Origin: Lewinella sp. W8
Lineage (GTDB): Bacteria > Bacteroidota > Bacteroidia > Chitinophagales > Saprospiraceae
Assembly: GCF_004375085.3 (NCBI RefSeq)
Contig: NZ_SNAQ03000002.1
Span: 428,537-492,536, forward strand
Direction: 5' to 3'
DNA: 64,000 nucleotides
How positions within the stretch are numbered: the stretch's first letter is position 1; each line of letters opens with the position of its first letter. The notes below the pieces were generated by a model, which did not search any database, was not told the origin of the DNA, and saw nothing but the letters and a program-made list of their open reading frames with translations. Positions 59,901 to 64,000 of the stretch are shown piece after piece. Made by a program: the position numbers and the translations under genes.

Positions 59901-62449
59901 TCACGGCCAAGCAGACCCCCAACCTGCGGCAACTGCTCAACGAGGAGGGGTACATCCGCTACCGCTACGACCACGAACGGCTGCGGGAAATCATCTACCC
60001 CGTCAACTTCCAAAACAAGGTGGAGATCCTCTACGGTGGCCCGGACGCCCGCTTCAACCGGGCCGGAAGAATCGTGCTGCGGCAGGACGCCAGCGGCGGG
60101 GAAGAATTCTTTTACGACGCCCACGGCGAAACGAATAAGACCATCCGGACGCTGCTGATCAATGAATCCACCGTGCGCACCTTCGTGAGCGAAGCCACCT
60201 ACGACAGCTGGGGACGGGAAACCCGGCTCGGCTACCCCGACGGTGAATGGCTCACCTACGCCTACGACGAAGCGGGGATGCTGCGGAGTCTTTCCGGGGA
60301 AAAGGATGGCAACACCTATCCGTACGTGGAAGACATTACCTACGATGAATTCGGACGGCGGACGGCCGTGACACTCGGCAATGGTGTGGAGGAAACCACT
60401 GCCTTTGAGCCGCGGACCCGCCGGCCGGAGCGGCTGGCCGTGGTCGGTACCGACCGTAGCTTGCAGGATCTGCGCCTGGCCTACGACCCCGTGGGTAATC
60501 TGCTGTCCGTCCGGGACGATACCGCTCCGGATACGGACGGCCTGGGGGGCGCCCAGCAGCAGCAGTTCTTCTACGACCCGCTGCACCGCCTGACGGAGGC
60601 CACCGGCGACTACACCTTCGGTGACGAGACCTCCCAGTACAGCTACTTCGGGGGCTACGATGACCTCTACAACCAAACCGAGCGGGAACTGACGCTGGTT
60701 AAAAACGGCGGGGCGGACTCCCTGGGCAGCTACCGGCAGGTGCTGAAACCCAGCCCGGAACACCCCCACCGGGTCGACGAGCTGGGCGGCCGCCGGTACA
60801 CCTACGACGCCAACGGCAACCTGCTCGGGTATGCGGGAGCGGCCGGCAGCTACCGCTACCAGCAGGCCCGCTGGGATGAAGAAAACCGGATGACGGAATT
60901 CAGCGACAACGGGACCATCAGCCGGTACACCTACGCCGCCGACGGCACGCGGGTGATCCGCAGTCAGGGAAGGCTGAAGGGCGTCTTTACCGATGGTGCC
61001 CCTACCGGGTTCCTGAGCCACGGCAGCGATTACGTAGCCTACGTGTCGCCCTTCTTCACCGCCCGGGAGGGCGCCTTCACGAAGCACATTTTCCTGGGCA
61101 ACCGGCGAATCCTCAGCAAGGAGGGCACCGGGGAATTCAACAACACTTACCGCTGGAGTGAGGGCCTGACCGCCGGCGACCTGAACTACACCGCCCGGAT
61201 GAACGACCTGACCCGGACCGTCTGGAATTACTACCTCACCCTGGGGCTGCCGCCGGGGCCGCCCACCCTGCCCGGTTACTACGGGCAGCCCGAACAGACC
61301 GGCAACTCCCTACCCACCAGTGAAGGGGGCATCTTCGGCTCTCCGCCCGCGACCGACCGGCCCGGACCCGGCGGCCCGCCCGACCCGAGCGGCCCTCCGG
61401 GGCCGCCCACCTGGTTCGTGAGCGGACCCGAGCGCGACAGCATCGGGGCCGGATTCGGCTACGAGGGCTTCGGGGTGTTCCCGGAAGTCATTCAGACCTA
61501 TTACCACACCGACCAGTTGGGGAACGTGACCTGGACGACGGACAATGCAGGGCGGGCCATCGGCTACCGGAGCTACCTCCCCAACGGCGACCTACTGCGG
61601 GCGCGCAACCGCAAGGCGCCGCCCCTGGAATACGCCTTCAACGGCAAAGAGCGGGATGCCGCCAGTGGGCTGGACTACTTTGGTGCTCGATACCTCGACG
61701 CCGGAGCAAGCCTCTGGCTGAGTCCGGACCCACTGGACGGGGCATTCCCCGGGCATAACCCCTACGCCTTCGCCCTCCACAATCCGCTCCGGTTTGCGGA
61801 CCCCGACGGGCGGGAAGCCTGGGACTACTTCAGCAGTGAACTGGAAGCCGCCAAGGATTTCGCCCGCATCTACAACGAGCGTTCCATCTTCCACAACTAC
61901 GAATTCGGCACCAACATCTACCGGACCACCCTCAACGGTAAACGGGTGTACTACTACGACAGTCCCGTCACGGACCTGGACGACAGTGGAGTTTCCCTGC
62001 CGCCGATCCTTCCCTTCGGGGAGGTGGTGGCCGATATCCATACCCACAGTCGGATGGAAGTCAAGGCCCAGGGCTACCTCCAACACTCCGACACCGACCT
62101 GGACGGCAACGACGACAACGGTCGGCCCGGCTACGTGGCCAATCCGCGGGGAGAACTGCGGCGCTACAATCCCCGGACGGGAAAGACCAAAATCGTGGCT
62201 ACCGGCCTACCGCACGACGAGCTTTTCTACGGACCGGTGGTCACGCCGGGCTACAAAAAGCAGTGGCGCAAGATGAACTACGCCCAGGTGGCGGGGCAGA
62301 TGTCGACGGAGCATACCGGTCGGCAGGGCAAGCGCAACGCCCGTCGGTACAGCGGGAAGCCGCTGGCGAAGGGGTACAGCTCCCGGAAGCGGTGGGGCTG
62401 GCACGCGGCGCTGCAGCGGAAGCCTTCGCGGGAAGCGCGGAGGGAATGA
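53954..62449 (+). CDS. Giant Tc-BC/Rhs-type polymorphic toxin with DUF4329/JAMM-like tip
   Basis: 2,831 residues. Signal peptide (ending LLAQ). SpvB/TcaC N-terminal domain at about 50-330 (IALVDIPSANASGSANLEFP, GYNSDHQHGWLGRGWDLSLP). VCBS/FG-GAP-like DxNGDxxxD motifs recur at about 432, 513, 1103, 1219, 1295 and 1383 (FVDINGDLLPDKV, SWFDLNGDGLIDKV). A TcdB-middle-like segment is near 1416 (LLRRVRRPLGGTMELDFASA). RHS/YD repeats run from about 1750 to 2350. A Pro/Gly linker (about 2430-2500) precedes the Rhs core (YHTDQLGNVTWTTDNAGRA, ASGLDYFGARYLDAG, DPDGREAW cleavage-type site near 2616). The tip is DUF4329-like with H2696xH2698 (ADIHTHS) and SDTD (Ser2712, Asp2715), then a basic C-terminus. 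TcB and TcC are thus fused in one secreted chain. No T9SS sorting domain is seen. Confidence 0.9.
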   Translation: MHRARLLPLAGALLSCLFLPTTLLAQEPETPPVLYQAVPGDQAPPAANPADGIALVDIPSANASGSANLEFPLKLPPGRQGMEPLLSIGYNSDHQHGWLGRGWDLSLPSIEVETRWGVPRFDQENESETYLLEGAMLAPVAHRGPSRPRTAEATYRPRVEAEFRRIIRHGNTPRNYWWEIQYPDGMVEYYGGLPESGPVATALLTDPAGNISSWAILRAVDVHGNRIDYHHQIQDDPGRSGTAAGQQRYPDYITYTGFGEEAGPFRVEFIRDRQLGEARRPDVRIDYMPGYKSVTADLLRRIEVSFRGEIIRAYELEFTTGAFRQSLLANIAEYGSDGSELYRHAFDYFDLPANKYGTEESWTVGNDNVRGDVINPIPGFTAEISALGGAKSTSTQIGSAVTVGPIGSPGTKDLTVGGTVGSGSSEAFGMIAFVDINGDLLPDKVFRDGNELKWRENLAGTGARAFGPVRPVNGIGDFSVIKTSETNFGFEANITPFFAGYENTTARTTTSTYFSDFNGDDLVDIAHRGRIYFNALDNNGNPSFTLNSGNTPSPIVAGADPDGELVSVDPLEQLELINMTPKHDVVRSWEAPFAGLVNISGTVQLLDDPGLAEYTREDGVSVTIQAGATELYRQRIEAGDFSAYTPTGVNNVLVFPGQKIYFRVQSIFDGAFDRVQWDPVITYVGEDVTEQDGNDLPQFTYRAGEDFLLASCQTVAMPFDGTVDLLGTFSKPAMNDTLYLELLRDGVVLLSRKFEPEAVFNDLPVSVAGFPVQENDEVQLRLRANGNVNWRLPKWAPLLVYSAAADGSPVTAEDGSPLYSYCPAIDYGMYTKTLRRSAVWVAPANVYNVSLNVAPRNFLPDFSQSVSFTVKGRDTLYVQKDTAMVADAGAAFTLRAQCTVPAGDSIWVEAYFSSQTGVEAGAASTFTVTDTLGNVVAAPFGLFRQRTVDEMTFGPQFRGWGQFVYRGAGAAADAPINEALLRLQNPDIDEEDVEDIEIDPDNPDFSEFEGLTDDPTSENFIVMVADPKAGNWRGYDDLTLVGANYQSSSRLGEDDVLLTPEVGTGGGAPALSSIAKIEAVAAGAGFGPASLAGSIAENTTTNLLEVMDLNGDRYPDLVTPTRAQYTTVYGGLSERSFRHGYGNHVARSRAVGGTAGGKFVDSSPTNGGDGSGKGSRKRFRKAKAVTKNQGAKAQSANESAEAGGSISVQFSRDEDYVEHSWFDLNGDGLIDKVWRNGDVALNQGYGFGPRENWGFTDIRRGVSFDLGGGGGINVSNNSFAAGFAITRTDNYSTVALQDINGDGLADALTYDPDTRTLRARLNTGTGFAGAVDWARLAGHLDEGDATSESANFAFTVCIPIFFIRICVNPSGSAGRGVSRVLSQFNDINGDGFLDELRSTRDNELKVKPSTIGKTNLLRRVRRPLGGTMELDFASAGNEYGIPFPKWLLSEVRFNDGVAGDGPEWRKTTFAYREPSHHRNEREFFGFGRTEEIAHDTERGDAVYRKQVTEYHNDHFYHRGLPVRQYTETADGGKYRETVFRYLMQDPETGAELPPNLLDSDDGMAFPVLVERTENYYEGGTEIVLYQRTSFQYDSIGQVTVKTDFGDGTPEDELRTEYTYHGNPDAYQRNRPASIRIFAGGELKRHTELTVDERGNFRQIRHYLDEETFAAHDFTYDQYGNLTSALRPPNANGERLGLTYTFDQEVGQYIEASEDTYGYRSTAAYDFRYGQKISETDINGHRVDYQLDPHGRVREIRLPKDSTWSFRYTYEPMAAPAYAVSERYDPAQDSGVPSSVYLDGLGRIVQKQHSSRVGGSLGRVISGRRTYDAFDRAVSEAYPSFRTGVAPGFVAAPAATPKSNSTYDEIDRATTLTMPDGSSSTMTYGFAVAPDGQLRFQEKMTDALGFAEITLTDERGQHEAYLREADTTEIVTTFRYNPLGERLAVIDDGGFATTFTYDMLGRKTSETPADGGRIDYQFDLADNLTAKQTPNLRQLLNEEGYIRYRYDHERLREIIYPVNFQNKVEILYGGPDARFNRAGRIVLRQDASGGEEFFYDAHGETNKTIRTLLINESTVRTFVSEATYDSWGRETRLGYPDGEWLTYAYDEAGMLRSLSGEKDGNTYPYVEDITYDEFGRRTAVTLGNGVEETTAFEPRTRRPERLAVVGTDRSLQDLRLAYDPVGNLLSVRDDTAPDTDGLGGAQQQQFFYDPLHRLTEATGDYTFGDETSQYSYFGGYDDLYNQTERELTLVKNGGADSLGSYRQVLKPSPEHPHRVDELGGRRYTYDANGNLLGYAGAAGSYRYQQARWDEENRMTEFSDNGTISRYTYAADGTRVIRSQGRLKGVFTDGAPTGFLSHGSDYVAYVSPFFTAREGAFTKHIFLGNRRILSKEGTGEFNNTYRWSEGLTAGDLNYTARMNDLTRTVWNYYLTLGLPPGPPTLPGYYGQPEQTGNSLPTSEGGIFGSPPATDRPGPGGPPDPSGPPGPPTWFVSGPERDSIGAGFGYEGFGVFPEVIQTYYHTDQLGNVTWTTDNAGRAIGYRSYLPNGDLLRARNRKAPPLEYAFNGKERDAASGLDYFGARYLDAGASLWLSPDPLDGAFPGHNPYAFALHNPLRFADPDGREAWDYFSSELEAAKDFARIYNERSIFHNYEFGTNIYRTTLNGKRVYYYDSPVTDLDDSGVSLPPILPFGEVVADIHTHSRMEVKAQGYLQHSDTDLDGNDDNGRPGYVANPRGELRRYNPRTGKTKIVATGLPHDELFYGPVVTPGYKKQWRKMNYAQVAGQMSTEHTGRQGKRNARRYSGKPLAKGYSSRKRWGWHAALQRKPSREARRE

Positions 62450-62529
62450 CGGAAGGATTGAAGGGACTTTGGGCATTTCTAAGGTTCAAGGCCCTTTCAA
62501 TCCGGAAATCTGCGTTTGAGGTTACCGCC

Positions 62530-63030
62530 CTAAAACCGTCGTTCGACTTTGACCCGTAGCCAGCAATTGACACCAAAGTTGATTTCTAGCTCGTCGTTCT
62601 CGACAAAATTGAGTCTATCCTCCGTCCAAGGAGCAATAGGATACGTTTGGACCCTATCGTCAACACGAAATGGATCTTCTGGGTCATAGTCATATATGTG
62701 GATTGTGAATGAATTCACACTTCGACCAATCACAATCTCCTCCAAAAGTCTAAGTTCGTCGAACCCTACTTTAAAATCCTGAATAGTGTCGGATAGATTC
62801 TTGAAGGGAGAAACATCACTGCTAAACCTTAAATAGAGATCAGCACCTGAATTATCGTTATCCCAAGGTTCTCGATTACTGAGATTGATCTCCGACAACA
62901 TTTCTACTTCTATTTCTTTAATCGCAATTGAGGTTACGTTGGGTCGTTCTCTCATGTCTTCCTTTTCGCAAGCGAGGAAGAATTGAAAGGCTAGGAATAA
63001 GAGTAATGGTGTTTTTATTATGGTTTTCAT
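62530..63030 (-). CDS. AT-rich lipoprotein, candidate immunity or associated factor
   Basis: 166 residues. Lipoprotein signal MKTIIKTPLLLFLAFQFFLAC. The mature part is beta-rich and acidic (SIAIKEIEVEMLSEINLSNR, FTIHIYDYDPEDPFRVDDRV, ELEINFGVNCWLRVKVERRF), resembling a C2-like sandwich. It is convergent with the toxin gene (80 bp apart), and its base composition is visibly more AT-rich than the toxin gene, as often for toxin/immunity modules. It may neutralise the DUF4329 tip outside the cytoplasm; this is an inference. No named family recognised. Confidence 0.65.
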   Translation of the reverse strand: MKTIIKTPLLLFLAFQFFLACEKEDMRERPNVTSIAIKEIEVEMLSEINLSNREPWDNDNSGADLYLRFSSDVSPFKNLSDTIQDFKVGFDELRLLEEIVIGRSVNSFTIHIYDYDPEDPFRVDDRVQTYPIAPWTEDRLNFVENDELEINFGVNCWLRVKVERRF

Positions 63031-63080
63031 ATCAATCTTTTGGGGCCTTATTTGTTTTTCCCAAGTTATTAAGTGGCAAT

Positions 63081-63340
63081 TTATTGGGTTTTCGTTTCAA
63101 ACCACCTCCCCAGTCGTTCCATCGCCACTTCCAGGTAGGGCTGGGAAATCTCAGAGTACACCATCCGGAACCAGCCGCGCCGGGGCGCGGCCATCCCATC
63201 CGGGGCGGTGAGGAGCAGACCGGTGTCCGCGAAGATTTCCCGCCAGAGGGCCTGCTCGGCTGCGTCGGTATCGTCCGGGAGGAAGCGGGAGCAGTCAAAC
63301 CAGACGAAGAGGCTGCCGGCGGCGGGGGCGTAGTTGATGG
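63081..63340 (-). pseudogene. C-terminal remnant of a PLP-dependent aminotransferase
   Basis: The minus strand encodes INYAPAAGSLFVWFDCSRFL, AEQALWREIFADTGLLLTAP, and GWFRMVYSEISQPYLEVAME with a stop at 63081. This matches the C-terminal third of class I/II aminotransferases (ACC-synthase-like G-FVW-D and GWFR). No PLP-lysine region or start is present: upstream of 63340 the sequence becomes AT-rich and unrelated. So the gene has been truncated. Confidence 0.7.
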
Positions 63341-63429
63341 TTTAAAAATAGCAATTCATTCGATCCGAAGTCACAGTCTATTTTGGTGAGGAGCTCCATT
63401 TTACCTTACCCACCCCCCAATACCAACAC

Positions 63430-63537
63430 CTATACCCGCCGTTCCTTTTCCCCCCAGGCCACCTGGTGTTCAGCTACGGGAGAATTCTTGTATGCTTTAC
63501 GGTCCTTGATCAGAAAGCTTTTTTGGCGTTTGATTTT
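63430..63537 (-). pseudogene. Possible C-terminal coding remnant, unidentified
   Basis: On the minus strand an open stretch encodes KIKRQKSFLIKDRKAYKNSP and VAEHQVAWGEKERRV then TAG; the frame is closed by TAA at its start. The amino-acid pattern looks like a true protein end, but I do not recognise it. The surrounding 63341-63904 is AT-rich with a 63659-63689 hairpin (GCCATCCAC / GTGGATGGC) and no other supported gene. Confidence 0.3.
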
Positions 63538-63904
63538 TTAGGCCTAAAAACCCTACCTTAAGGCTGAAAACACCCATCAACTGATCACCTCATCAACCCT
63601 ATCACAGCTATTAAACCCTCAAAGAAAGTTGGCTTCGTGCAACGATCAGGTGGATTTCGCCATCCACGCTGCGCGTGGCGGTGGATGGCTGGCTTGATGT
63701 TCTGTGAAATCCGATCCGATGAACAGACATCCACTATATACCAATAAATATCGATTGCTAAAATATATGGTTATAGGTTTGATGTTGGATCGACAAGTAA
63801 AAAAAGACCATCGTAAATCAATAAAATATATAACTCATTTAAATGGCAATGAAAATTTCTCATTGATCAACTTAGAGCTTGTTTGGGAATTAAATTCTGC
63901 GAAA

Positions 63905-64000
63905 TCAATTTAGGCACTGCATAGTCATATTGATATTGGCTAATTTCAGGTGTGCGGCCGAACTTTCTACGGTGTGCTCGTAGTCAATGACGTTTCTGCG
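63905..64000 (-). CDS. C-terminus of an IS transposase (IS5/DDE-like), cut by the right edge
   Basis: The last 31 residues are visible: RRNVIDYEHTVESSAAHLKL and ANINMTMQCLN, then TGA at 63905. The DYE-x(3)-ESSAA-x(3)-LANI pattern is typical of the C-terminal helix of IS5/IS4-type DDE transposases (RRxxxDYExxxxSxEAxIxxAxI). The catalytic region lies beyond the window, so the family is tentative. Confidence 0.5.
   Translation of the reverse strand, partial: RRNVIDYEHTVESSAAHLKLANINMTMQCLN

Noticed and set aside
59189..61087. A 632-residue minus-strand open frame inside the toxin gene (and 57260-58504)
   Set aside because: They are antisense to Rhs repeats and show low-complexity Val/Gly-rich translations without any domain.
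63704..63913. A 69-residue plus-strand ORF near the right edge
   Set aside because: It is in AT-rich decayed DNA, has no recognisable motif and overlaps the transposase remnant on the other strand.

Overview
The window is chromosomal DNA from a Bacteroidota bacterium, most likely a Saprospiria / Lewinella-like marine species. The evidence is type IX secretion (T9SS) C-terminal sorting domains on several secreted proteins, a PorP/SprF protein, TonB-linked outer-membrane transport, many SPII lipoproteins, Bacteroidota-type promoters (TAnnTTTG and the variant TAnnTTCG), high GC for the phylum, and the infA-rpmJ-rpsM-rpsK-rpsD-rpoA-rplQ order. The genus is an inference. I found no rRNA, tRNA or CRISPR array.

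Layout. 1-6 kb (minus): a compact four-gene module, ECF sigma factor, membrane TPR (anti-sigma-like) protein, T9SS-exported subtilisin, and a CHAT-TPR caspase-like protease cut by the left edge. 6.3-11.2 kb (minus): the ribosomal alpha operon with rpoA and infA, then map; secY is not here. 11.5-28.8 kb: housekeeping and catabolic genes: orphan ParA, GT-C-like membrane protein, amidohydrolase, DoxX-like protein, sugar porter, YjbR protein, lipoprotein asparaginase, a decayed sulfatase, CbpA/CbpM chaperone pair, M28 peptidase, a GH63-like hydrolase plus Na+ symporter operon, and an HtrA-type protease. 29-31.6 kb: a TonB-dependent receptor directly behind a TPP riboswitch, so probably a thiamine-compound importer. 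32.9-35.2 kb: PorP/SprF, bactofilin, and the AtpZ/AtpI-like leader genes of an ATP synthase operon that stops there.

35.2-36.8 kb is a striking mobile or repetitive locus: a REP-associated (Y1 HUH) transposase gene between two matching arrays, each opening with one hairpin, carrying tandem units of about 104 bp, and closing with a second hairpin. 36.8-49.7 kb: M15 carboxypeptidase, S9D-like peptidase, DUF6624 lipoprotein, cobalamin-dependent methionine synthase (metH) carrying an in-frame palindromic insert of about 33 codons, a T9SS cargo protein, dipeptide epimerase and an esterase.

49.9-63 kb: a TPR/HTH sensor-regulator, then a tightly spaced set of PorT-like barrel, T9SS cargo protein and an 8.5-kb gene for a 2,831-residue Tc-BC/Rhs-type polymorphic toxin with a DUF4329/JAMM-like tip. 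It is followed by a convergent AT-rich lipoprotein gene that could be an immunity factor. The right end is decayed DNA: an aminotransferase C-terminal remnant, AT-rich sequence and the C-terminus of an IS transposase running off the edge.

The strongest candidates for new biology are the CHAT/subtilisin/sigma module, the RAYT with paired tandem-repeat arrays, the palindromic element inside metH, and the single-chain secreted Rhs/Tc toxin with its neighbours.
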